A stretch of 64,000 bases of DNA from SIG701 sp045544955 (GTDB taxonomy: Bacteria; Bacillota; Clostridia; Oscillospirales; CAG-272), in assembly GCA_045544955.1 (NCBI GenBank), contig JAZPZY010000003.1:15022-79021 (forward strand), in the 5' to 3' direction. Shown here piece by piece: positions 44,072 to 51,679 of the stretch (position 1 is its first letter; each line of letters starts with the position of its first letter). The translations under genes and the position numbers were made by a program. The notes under the pieces were generated by a model. That model was given only the letters and a program-made list of their open reading frames with translations. It searched no databases and had not been told where the DNA came from.

Positions 44072-45562
44072 ATGAGAAAACAGCATATCACGGGCATGAT
44101 CGCCATTCTTCTTGCCATACTCATTCCCTGCGGCTTCTTTCTGGGAATGATCGCCCCTCTGCCGGACACCTATTCCGAAACGTTCGTAGCACAGCTGGGC
44201 GAAAAATTCGACCGGCTCTGCGAGATCGACGAGCCGAAGCTGATCCTCATCGGCGGCTCCAGCGTAGCCTTCGGCTTTGACAGCAAGACCCTCACCGAAT
44301 CGCTGGGGATGCCGGTTGTGAATTTCGGTCTGTACGCCACCTTGGGCACGAAGCTGATGCTGGACCTGTCCAAAGCAAATATTGGTGAGGGGGATATTAT
44401 CATTCTCTCCCCCGAGCTGAACGCACAGACGCTGTCGCTGTACTTTAACGCCGAATCCACCTGGCAGGCCATAGAGGGACGTCCTAACATGCTCCGCTAC
44501 GTGGGCACGGACGATCTTGCCGCCATGACGGGTGCCTTCTACGACTACGGTATTACCAAGTTCGGTTATCAGCGGGACGGTGTCAAACTTTCCCCCACCG
44601 GTGTATACCGGAGCGATTCCTTCAACGAGTACGGAGATATTGAGTACGACCGTCCTCACAACACGCTCTACGAGGCCACCGGACTTCCCTACGATACCGC
44701 CAACACCATCACGCTCACCTCTGACATCGTCTCCGACGATTTCATCGATTACGTGAACGAGTACGTCGCCTTCTGTGAAGGCCGGGGTGCTACGGTATAT
44801 TTCGCTTTCTGTCCCATGAATAAAGCGGCACTTACCGAGGGGAGCGACGCGGAAAGCGGCGTGCAGCTGTTCGACTACTTCGCAAGAACACTGGACTGCA
44901 AGGTGATCACCTCCCCCGGCGAAGCCCTCTACGACGCCGAGTATTTCTACGACACCAACTTTCATTTGAACAATGCCGGTGTTTCCCTGCACACGAAAAC
45001 CGTCCTGGACGCCCTGTACCGGGAGATGGGACGGAGCGATCTTTCTGACGTGCAGGTGCTGAAAAAGCCGAAACTGCCTTCCTACGACGGCATGCTCAGC
45101 CGGAACGGCAACGATTATTCCCACTGCTTCACCTATGAAGCATACGGCAACGGCTACTGCATCACGGGCGTCACCGCCGCCGGCAAGGAAGCGGCGTATC
45201 TGGAGATCCCCTCCATTTACAAGGGACGCAGCGTTCTTGCCATCGGTACCGGTGCTTTCGCCGGCTGCACGAACCTGACGGAGCTGAAGATCTTCAAGAA
45301 CATCAACGTATTCGGTGAGGAGATCTTCAAAGGGTACGAAGGCACGCTTACCGTCTACATGGACGTGGAGGATGCGGACTACATGACCGATCCCAACGCT
45401 TCTCTCCCCCGCGTCAGCACGGCGATGATGGAAAACACCAAGGCCAAGGTAAAGATCTGCTTTGCCCAGGCATGCTTTGAACGCTATCTCCAGGATTACA
45501 ACTGGCAGCAGTACGGTGCCCTGTTCGACGTGGGAACGAAAGAATCCCCGGCGGAGAATTAA
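44072..45562 (+). CDS. Membrane-anchored SGNH-like acyltransferase partner with C-terminal leucine-rich repeat
   Basis: A 496-residue protein. A single N-terminal helix (residues 8-28) anchors an extracellular SGNH-like domain: IGGSSVAFGFD (Ser63 or Ser64), NFGLYATLGTKLML, and a D-x3-H element with Asp294 and His298 (YDTNFHLNNAG), as in AlgJ/AlgX or DltD partners. Residues about 370-460 are a BspA-like leucine-rich repeat (LEIPSIYKGRSVLAIGTGAFAGCTNL). AGAAAGGAG precedes the start 16 bases after the MBOAT stop. With MBOAT it probably completes acyl transfer on the outside. Confidence 0.85.
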   Translation: MRKQHITGMIAILLAILIPCGFFLGMIAPLPDTYSETFVAQLGEKFDRLCEIDEPKLILIGGSSVAFGFDSKTLTESLGMPVVNFGLYATLGTKLMLDLSKANIGEGDIIILSPELNAQTLSLYFNAESTWQAIEGRPNMLRYVGTDDLAAMTGAFYDYGITKFGYQRDGVKLSPTGVYRSDSFNEYGDIEYDRPHNTLYEATGLPYDTANTITLTSDIVSDDFIDYVNEYVAFCEGRGATVYFAFCPMNKAALTEGSDAESGVQLFDYFARTLDCKVITSPGEALYDAEYFYDTNFHLNNAGVSLHTKTVLDALYREMGRSDLSDVQVLKKPKLPSYDGMLSRNGNDYSHCFTYEAYGNGYCITGVTAAGKEAAYLEIPSIYKGRSVLAIGTGAFAGCTNLTELKIFKNINVFGEEIFKGYEGTLTVYMDVEDADYMTDPNASLPRVSTAMMENTKAKVKICFAQACFERYLQDYNWQQYGALFDVGTKESPAEN

Positions 45563-45571
45563 GGAAGAACG

Positions 45572-45603
45572 ATGGGGGTGCTTTTTGAAAAAAGCACCCC
45601 CAT
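45572..45603. repeat. Palindrome without a T-run
   Basis: A near-perfect 16-base inverted repeat around GGGGGTGCTTTTT, followed by ACCCCCGCAAAAAC in place of a T-run. The layout (palindrome plus C-run plus A-run) looks like a dispersed intergenic repeat; other copies cannot be checked here. It could also slow transcription at the end of the acylation cluster. Confidence 0.5.
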
Positions 45604-45632
45604 ACCCCCGCAAAAACTTTTATACTGATAAA

Positions 45633-45673
45633 AAAATCACGTCTATGCAGAACATATGCACAGACGTGATTTT
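45633..45673. terminator. Bidirectional terminator between the acylation cluster and the FecCD importer
   Basis: AAAATCACGTCT/AGACGTGATTTT with T-runs on both strands and an inner TGCA/TGCA; it overlaps the edge of the leftward ATPase gene's stop. Confidence 0.85.
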
Positions 45674-45675
45674 TG

Positions 45676-46434
45676 TCATTGGCAGTATTTATAACGGTAA
45701 GTGCCGTCCGTGGGATCCCGGACAAGCTCTACGCCGAAAATCTCCCGGATCGCGGGAGAGGCGGCGACCGCCTCCGGCGTGCCGGTCAGCACCGGACGCC
45801 CGTCCGCCATCACGTACACGTAATCGGAGAAAGTAAAGGCGAGAGGCAGATCGTGCATCACGGCGGCGATGCCCTTACCCCCATCCGCAAGGGAACGAAG
45901 GGTACGCATCAGGTAAAGCTGATGGGAAATATCCAGATAGGAGGCCGGCTCGTCCAGAAGGAGAAGATCCGTCTGCTGGGCAAGTGCCATGGCAATATAG
46001 ACGTTCTGCTGCATGCCGCCGGACAGGGCGGACAGTTTTTCCGCCGATAGCGGGGTAAGATGCATCCGTTCCATGGCCTCGGCGGCAATCCGCCGGTCCT
46101 GCACCGTATACTGTCTTACATAGCCAAGATGGGGAAACCGGCCGTGCAGGATCAGCTCCCTAACCGTCATATCGGGCACGTGCCGTCCCTGGGGCAGATA
46201 GGCGATCCGCTTTGCCAGATCCTTTTGCGAAAGTGTGTCCGTATCCGTTCCGCCGATGAGAATCCGCCCGGCAAGGCGTGGAATCAGGCGAATCACGGTT
46301 TTCAAAAGCGTGCTCTTTCCCGCACCGTTGGGTCCCAGAACGGACACCAGTTTGCCCCGGGGCACGGAAAGCGAAACGTCCTCCAGCACCTGTTTTTTGC
46401 CGTATCCGGCAGACAGGTTTCGAATATCAAGCAT
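45676..46434 (-). CDS. FecE-type ABC transporter ATP-binding protein
   Basis: A 252-residue ATPase. Walker A is GPNGAGKST near residue 34, the Q-loop is YLPQGRH, the signature is LSGGMQQNVYIAMAL, and Walker B is LLLLDEPASYLD. It drives import of iron-siderophore, heme or cobalamin-like complexes together with the next two genes. Its start overlaps the permease by eight bases after a GGAGG site. The last gene of a four-gene leftward operon. Confidence 0.93.
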   Translation of the reverse strand: MLDIRNLSAGYGKKQVLEDVSLSVPRGKLVSVLGPNGAGKSTLLKTVIRLIPRLAGRILIGGTDTDTLSQKDLAKRIAYLPQGRHVPDMTVRELILHGRFPHLGYVRQYTVQDRRIAAEAMERMHLTPLSAEKLSALSGGMQQNVYIAMALAQQTDLLLLDEPASYLDISHQLYLMRTLRSLADGGKGIAAVMHDLPLAFTFSDYVYVMADGRPVLTGTPEAVAASPAIREIFGVELVRDPTDGTYRYKYCQ

Positions 46435-47434
46435 GGCGGCCGCCTCCTTTTACAAGCAGGAATACAAAAAACGGAGCACCCAGAAACGCCATGATGATGC
46501 CAACCGGAATCTCGTAGGGCGAAAAGGCACTGCGTGCCGCCGTATCGCACAGGCAGACGAATGCACCGCCGTACAGGGCACAAAGGGGGATCAGATGCGC
46601 CGAGCCGCTTCCGGCTGCCCGGCGAACGGCGTGGGGAACGATCAGCCCCACGAAGGAAAGAAGGCCGGCAAGGCTGACGGCACACCCTGCCAGAAGTGCC
46701 GAAAGGAGAAGAAATATCGTCCGTACAAACGGCACGTTCATGCCAAGTCCCCGGGCACCGCTCTCTCCCAGCATAAGAACGTCCAGCTCATTGGGGAGAA
46801 GAAGAAGTGCGGCAAGTGCAAAAAGGATCAAAACGGCAGCCGGCAAAAGCTTCGGATAGGTAACGGCGGAAAAATCGCCCATGCGGAAATCGTTGCTCAT
46901 AACGCCCACCTCGGGGATCAGCGTGATCACCGTATCGGAAACGGCGGAAAGCAGGCTGTTCACCGCCACACCGATGAGGATCACCGTACTGCGGGAGGCA
47001 CTCCACCGCCGGGCACACAGGCTCACCAGCATAACGGCAAAAAACGCCCCGAGAAAAGCGAAAAAGGAAAGCCGCCATCCGCCGTACAGGCCGAGAGCGG
47101 TACAAAGCGTCACCGCAAGACCGGCACCGGCGTTGACGCCGATAATGCCGGGCGAGGCAAGGCTGTTCTGCAGAACGCTCTGAATCACGGCACCGGCCGC
47201 GGCAAGTGCCGCCCCTGCCAGCACGGATGCCGCCGTCCGCGGAAGCCGGGCATACCAGAAGATCCGTCCGGCGGCGGTGGAATCCCCTTCTCCGACGGCC
47301 GTTACGATCTCGGAAAGAGACAGGGGCGTGCTGCCCACCGTCACCCCCAACAGTAGTGCAATGATCAGAAACAGTCCGCCGGCGAGATACAGTATTCTTT
47401 TATTCTCCCGTAAGGATCTCGGTGAGTTTTTCAT
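46427..47434 (-). CDS. FecCD-type metal-chelate permease
   Basis: A 335-residue permease of the FecCD family with about nine to ten helices. Family motifs are ARLPRTAASVLAGAALAAAGAVIQSVLQNSLASPGIIGVNAGAGLAV near residues 60-110 and LAGLLSFVGLIVPHAVRRAAG later, which contacts the ATPase. One gene encodes a homodimeric permease. The start codon is inside the end of the binding-protein gene (35-base overlap); its ribosome site GCAGAGG is weak, so coupling is likely. Confidence 0.9.
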   Translation of the reverse strand: MKNSPRSLRENKRILYLAGGLFLIIALLLGVTVGSTPLSLSEIVTAVGEGDSTAAGRIFWYARLPRTAASVLAGAALAAAGAVIQSVLQNSLASPGIIGVNAGAGLAVTLCTALGLYGGWRLSFFAFLGAFFAVMLVSLCARRWSASRSTVILIGVAVNSLLSAVSDTVITLIPEVGVMSNDFRMGDFSAVTYPKLLPAAVLILFALAALLLLPNELDVLMLGESGARGLGMNVPFVRTIFLLLSALLAGCAVSLAGLLSFVGLIVPHAVRRAAGSGSAHLIPLCALYGGAFVCLCDTAARSAFSPYEIPVGIIMAFLGAPFFVFLLVKGGGRHA

Positions 47435-48362
47435 AAGCCTCTGCCCATTTCTCGTTCGGTTTCAGATTAAAAAGGGTTCTGTCCATAAGATGAATCCGTC
47501 CTGCACGCACGGCAGAAAGATCACCCCAGGCGGGGTTCTCTGCCATCATACGGGACAGATTTGCCCGGGCGGCGTCCGTATCGTCTCCCATGGTTACAGT
47601 GAAGATGTGATACGGATCGTGGAGAATCACGCTTTCCACGCTGAGCGTTTCCAGAAGACGCCCATCGGCGTCGGCAATATTGATGCATCCCAGATCCCGG
47701 AGCATTTCGCCCAGCACCGTCCCCTCACTGCCCTTGACCTTCACCGATCCGGAGGAGAGCCGGAGCAGCAAAACGGTTCGCCGGGTATCGGGAATCTCCG
47801 CCGATGCATACGCCGCCTTGAGCATATCTATCTGCTCCCCGATATCCGTTCCGTTTTTTTCGTAAAGATCCTTACGCCCTGTAATATCCGTGCAGATATC
47901 CAGCATGGAGAGATAATCCGAAAAAGAGATCACGTCAAAATACGCCACGGTAATGCCGGCGTTTTCCAAAATCTCACGGAAAGCCACGTGGGAAGCGGAT
48001 GCGGCACTGGCAAGCACCAGATCCGGCTCTGCAGCGAACAGGATTTCCAAATTGGGAGAGTGGGCACCGCCCACGTTTGCAGCATCCGGCAGATCAAGTT
48101 CAAAGTCCTCCCAGGCATCCGAGGCGGCGGCACAGAGCGTGCCCCCGGAAAGCTGCCATACGTCCGCAAAACTGCCGAGCAGTGCCGCCACCCGTTTTGG
48201 CTCCCGGGGAACGGAAACGCATCTGCCCAAGGCATCGGTAAACGTAATTCCTGCCGTTTCGGGCAAGGGTTCGGCTGTGCATCCGCTAAGGCCGGCGGCA
48301 AGGATCGCCGCCAGCAAGAAAGCGGCGATCCGCTTACTCACCGATAAGCTTCTTTTCCACAT
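47400..48362 (-). CDS. FecB/BtuF-type metal-chelate-binding lipoprotein
   Basis: A 320-residue binding protein with lipobox LSGC (Cys28). The chain begins ITFTDALGRCVSVPREPKRVAALLGSFADVW and continues with NLEILFAAEPDLVLASAAS, which is the FecB/BtuF clamp fold for cobalamin, heme or siderophore. The ATG start used overlaps the preceding gene by 29 bases; a GTG seven codons later (MSKRIAAFLL) is also a plausible start and has a better-looking GAAAAGAAG site. The substrate is not resolved. Confidence 0.82.
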   Translation of the reverse strand: MWKRSLSVSKRIAAFLLAAILAAGLSGCTAEPLPETAGITFTDALGRCVSVPREPKRVAALLGSFADVWQLSGGTLCAAASDAWEDFELDLPDAANVGGAHSPNLEILFAAEPDLVLASAASASHVAFREILENAGITVAYFDVISFSDYLSMLDICTDITGRKDLYEKNGTDIGEQIDMLKAAYASAEIPDTRRTVLLLRLSSGSVKVKGSEGTVLGEMLRDLGCINIADADGRLLETLSVESVILHDPYHIFTVTMGDDTDAARANLSRMMAENPAWGDLSAVRAGRIHLMDRTLFNLKPNEKWAEAYEKLTEILTGE

Positions 48363-49263
48363 AGTCAAAGCCAAGACGCTCTATGGTATCCGCAAAGCGT
48401 TCGCCCTTTATCCCTTCGTCACGGAACAGAAGAATGGCCTTTTCCACTACCCGGAGCACTTCTTCCTCCTCCGTAAACAGTTTCGACAGCGGCTTTCCCA
48501 CGGCAGTCTTTTTGCCCCAGCGTCCGCCGATGCAGATCTTATACCCTTCCGTTCCCTTCGCAAATACGCCGAAGGGGCACTTCTTCTCACACCGGCCGCA
48601 GTGATTGCACAGCGTTTCGTCAATACGGATCTTTCCCTCCGACACGGACGCCGCCCCCATGGGACAAAACGCCTCCACCGCACATTTGCCGCATCCGCGG
48701 CATTTTGTAAGATCCGGCGTGAAGATCCGCTGACCGATAATGCCGATATCATTCAGATCCGGCTTTACGCAGTTGTTGGGACAGCCGCCCACGGCGATCT
48801 TGCATTTATGGGGCAGAACTGTATCGTGATACCCCACGTAAAACCGTTCGTGGATCTTTTCACTCAACGCAAACGTATCGATCCTGCCGAACTGGCAGGT
48901 AGTCCCCTTACAGGACACTACGGGACGCACCTTCGGGCCGGTGCCGCCCGTTGCAAGGCCGTTCTCCTGCAAAAAGAGGATCAGTGCCGGAATACTTTCG
49001 TAAGGCACGCCCAGGATCTCCACCGACAACCGGCTGGTCATGGCCACCTCCCGGGAACCGAACAGATCCGCCGCCTGTGCGATGGCTCTCTGCTCGTCGC
49101 TGGTGATCTTTCCGTTGCGGGTGATAACACGCACGTTGAACACGTCTGCGTACCGCTTATCTTTGAGACAGCCGAGTCCTTTTACTTTGGCGATCTGTTC
49201 CGGGGTGAGCGCCCCGTTCTGCATTTCCAGTCCAAGAATTTCAAAAGCTTTTGCCGTATCCAT
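48334..49263 (-). CDS. Siroheme and 2x[4Fe-4S] sulfite/nitrite reductase-like protein
   Basis: A 309-residue redox enzyme. Residues 118-165 hold the siroheme-cluster ligands: Cys118, Cys123, Cys161, Cys165 in VSCKGTTCQFG and AVGGCPNNCVKPD. Residues 188-229 are two ferredoxin-type 4Fe-4S motifs (Cys188, 191, 194, 200 and Cys219, 222, 225, 229). This layout is like AsrC of anaerobic sulfite reductase; a single polypeptide with no adjacent AsrA/B may instead reduce another substrate. It is first in an operon with a metal-chelate importer, which could supply heme, siroheme-like or iron cofactor. The ATG follows a GGAAAGGAAG site. Confidence 0.85.
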   Translation of the reverse strand: MDTAKAFEILGLEMQNGALTPEQIAKVKGLGCLKDKRYADVFNVRVITRNGKITSDEQRAIAQAADLFGSREVAMTSRLSVEILGVPYESIPALILFLQENGLATGGTGPKVRPVVSCKGTTCQFGRIDTFALSEKIHERFYVGYHDTVLPHKCKIAVGGCPNNCVKPDLNDIGIIGQRIFTPDLTKCRGCGKCAVEAFCPMGAASVSEGKIRIDETLCNHCGRCEKKCPFGVFAKGTEGYKICIGGRWGKKTAVGKPLSKLFTEEEEVLRVVEKAILLFRDEGIKGERFADTIERLGFDYVEKKLIGE

Positions 49264-49306
49264 CTTTTCTCTTCCTTTCCGTCTTTTTTCACGGTAATAT
49301 ATATTT

Positions 49307-49335
49307 ATGATACCATAATTGCAGAAATATGTCAA
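49307..49335 (-). promoter_or_regulatory. Promoter of the siroheme protein-FecCD operon
   Basis: On the minus strand TTGACA (49330-49335) and TATCAT (49307-49312), 17 bases apart. Confidence 0.72.
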
Positions 49336-49378
49336 CAAACCGTACCCCCTTGACTAAATGAAAAGTCCCAATTCGACT

Positions 49379-49573
49379 TTATGTTCCCGACCGAATGTCG
49401 GCTTCATAAGGCTCCCTCTGTGAGGGAGCTGTCGCCGCAGGCGACTGAGGGAGAGTGCATATACATAAAAATTCAGCAAAATTCACGTTCCGCAGACTCC
49501 TTCCACCACTTCGTGGTCCCCCTCCCTCCCGGAGGGAGGCTTTGGTGAAATGAAAATTACAGCGGGAACACAA
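49379..49573. mobile_element. MITE-like non-coding element with terminal inverted repeats
   Basis: About 195 bases bounded by near-inverted ends TTATGTTCCCG (49379-49389) and CGGGAACACAA (49563-49573). Inside are palindromes GCTCCCTC/GAGGGAGC (49411-49429), GTCGCC/GGCGAC (49431-49445), and CCTCCCTCC/GGAGGGAGG (49521-49539), plus CCACTTCGTGG. Both sides resemble the purine-rich/pyrimidine-rich dispersed repeats seen in many gut Clostridia. There is no transposase. A 64-codon frame spans it but is not gene-like. It lies between the siroheme operon promoter and the DUF4838 promoter. Confidence 0.72.
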
Positions 49574-49610
49574 TAGGTAATTGGAAGAATGAAAAAAACA
49601 TACAAGTCTA

Positions 49611-49638
49611 TTGACATTTTCCGAAATTTTGGTACAAT
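49611..49638 (+). promoter_or_regulatory. Promoter of the DUF4838 gene
   Basis: TTGACA (49611-49616) and TACAAT (49633-49638), 16 bases apart, directly after the MITE-like element; part of the leader may come from the insertion. Confidence 0.7.
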
Positions 49639-49670
49639 GGAGTCAACCTGTTTTTTTAAGGAGAAAACGT

Positions 49671-51647
49671 ATGTATACTATCTCGAAAATCACGTCCCAT
49701 ACCACCGTTGACTTCGCCGCGGAGGAACTGAAAAAATATCTCCGCATGATGATGCCCCGGTGCGGGGAGATCCCCGTAAGCTACGCACCGCAGGCAAAAG
49801 ACGGATTCCGCATCGGTCTTATGCAGGATTTCTCTCTTGACACCTCCGATGCGGCCGACACCTCCCTTGACGATATCGTATATATTGACACGGACGAAAA
49901 GGGCGGCATCATCGCCGGCTCCAATCCCGGTGCCGTGCTGATCGCCGTTTACCGCTATCTCCGTGCTCTGGGATGCCGCTGGCTCTTCCCCGGCATCGAC
50001 GGCGAATGGATCCCCATGATCGACGCACTCACGCCGGTACGCTACCGCAAACTGGCCGATCACCGCTACCGCGGACAGTGCAATGAGGGTGCCGAGTATC
50101 AGCCCAACATGATCGAAACCATCGATTTCACCCCGAAGATCGGTATGAACACCTACATGCTGGAGTTTGATAACCCGTACTGCTATTACAACTCCTATTA
50201 CAACCACGCCGCCAGCAAGACCCGGGAGCCGGAGCCGGTACACCGGGATACCATTCTCCAGTGGAAGCGGCAGTGCGAGGCGGAGATTCAGAAACGCGGT
50301 CTGCATTTCCACGATATGGGACACGGCTGGACCGCCGAGCCCTTTGGCATCGACAGCTCCAAGGGCTGGGTTTCCGAGCCGGAAAGCGTTGTACCGGAGG
50401 AAAACCGGAAATATCTCGCTGAGATCGGCGGCAGACGGAAGCTGAACAACGGCGTGCCGCTGAACACCAACATCTGCATGTCCAATCCCGAAGCCAGAAA
50501 GATCATGGCCGATTACATCGCCGACTATGCGGAAAAGCAGAACAACGTAGATTTTCTGCACATCTGGCTGGCAGACGGCAAAAACAATCACTGCGAGTGC
50601 GAAAACTGCCAAAAGAAGCGTCCCGCCGACTGGTACATTATGCTTCTGAACGACATTGACGCAGAGCTGACAAGACGGAATCTGAACACCCATCTGGTAT
50701 TCATCGTATACGTGGATACGTTCTGGGCACCGATTCAGGAAAAGCTCAACAACAACAAGCGATTCACCATGCTGTTCGCCCCCATCACCCGTCTCTATAC
50801 GGAAACCTACGCCGAAAAGCCGGATCATTCTAAGATCAAGCCCTACGTACGCAATCAGCTGACGCTGCCCCAGGGCATGGGCGAATCCCTGGCGCATCTG
50901 GAGGAGTGGAAAGAAAACTGGACCGGCGACTGCTTCTGCTACGAATACCACTTCATGGATTTCCAGTACCAGGATCCCAGCGGACTGTTTATGGCAGACA
51001 TCGTAAGCCGGGACATCAAAGCCCTCCGGCAGAACGGTCTCAGCGGTATCGTGGAGGACGGCTCCCAGCGCAGCTACTTCCCCACCGGCTTTACGTTCTA
51101 CGTATACGGCGAAACGCTGTTTGACGCCGATGCGGATTTTGAATCCCTGAAGAAAGACTATTTCAGCCACGCCTTCGGTGAGAAGTGGAAAGAGGTCGTT
51201 TCTTATCTGGAAAGCATCCGCGACCGTCTTCCTTTCCGTTACTTCTTCGGCAAGACCAACTTCTTCAACGGACGTAAGCCCAGCGACGCCGGTATTTACT
51301 ACAATCCCGACGTAGCTCCGTTGGCGGCAGAGGTACATAAGATTGCAGCCGATTTCGCCCCCGTGATCGCCGCGAACAAGCATCAGTATTACCGTGCGTC
51401 CTCCGTCGCATGGCAGATTCTGGACGTATTCAACATGGCTCTGGACAAGATGGCCACCATCACCGAGCAGAAGTGCGTAGGCAACCACAAGGAAGCCATC
51501 GCCGCCATCGACGATATGATGCTTGCCCTTTCCGAAAAGGAGATCTATATCGAACGCTGGTATGACCACTATCTGTTCTGCCGTGCATGGGAGCGTCTCA
51601 CGGAAGGCATGCGCGGAAAGTTCCAAAACGACAATATCGTTTCGTAA
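49671..51647 (+). CDS. DUF4838-type glycoside hydrolase-like protein
   Basis: A 658-residue protein. The first 120 residues are like the alpha-glucuronidase/GH20-like N-terminal domain (FAAEELKKYLRMMM, IIAGSNPGAVLIAVYRYLRALGCRWLFPG). The main part matches DUF4838: LHIWLADGKNNHCECENCQKK (C-x-C-x2-C), WYIMLLNDIDAELTRR, and LSGIVEDGSQRSYFPTGFTFYVYG. DUF4838 proteins are often next to polysaccharide-use genes, and their reaction is not known. No signal peptide is seen. The start is the ATG after AAGGAG. It is followed 32 bases later by the FG-GAP gene, so the two probably form an operon. Confidence 0.82.
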   Translation: MYTISKITSHTTVDFAAEELKKYLRMMMPRCGEIPVSYAPQAKDGFRIGLMQDFSLDTSDAADTSLDDIVYIDTDEKGGIIAGSNPGAVLIAVYRYLRALGCRWLFPGIDGEWIPMIDALTPVRYRKLADHRYRGQCNEGAEYQPNMIETIDFTPKIGMNTYMLEFDNPYCYYNSYYNHAASKTREPEPVHRDTILQWKRQCEAEIQKRGLHFHDMGHGWTAEPFGIDSSKGWVSEPESVVPEENRKYLAEIGGRRKLNNGVPLNTNICMSNPEARKIMADYIADYAEKQNNVDFLHIWLADGKNNHCECENCQKKRPADWYIMLLNDIDAELTRRNLNTHLVFIVYVDTFWAPIQEKLNNNKRFTMLFAPITRLYTETYAEKPDHSKIKPYVRNQLTLPQGMGESLAHLEEWKENWTGDCFCYEYHFMDFQYQDPSGLFMADIVSRDIKALRQNGLSGIVEDGSQRSYFPTGFTFYVYGETLFDADADFESLKKDYFSHAFGEKWKEVVSYLESIRDRLPFRYFFGKTNFFNGRKPSDAGIYYNPDVAPLAAEVHKIAADFAPVIAANKHQYYRASSVAWQILDVFNMALDKMATITEQKCVGNHKEAIAAIDDMMLALSEKEIYIERWYDHYLFCRAWERLTEGMRGKFQNDNIVS

Positions 51648-51679
51648 TTGCAATAGATTTATAAAGGAGTTTCCTTCTC

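Noticed and set aside
49379..49573. 64-codon minus-strand frame in the repeat element
   Set aside because: It exactly spans palindromic repeats and has no ribosome site.
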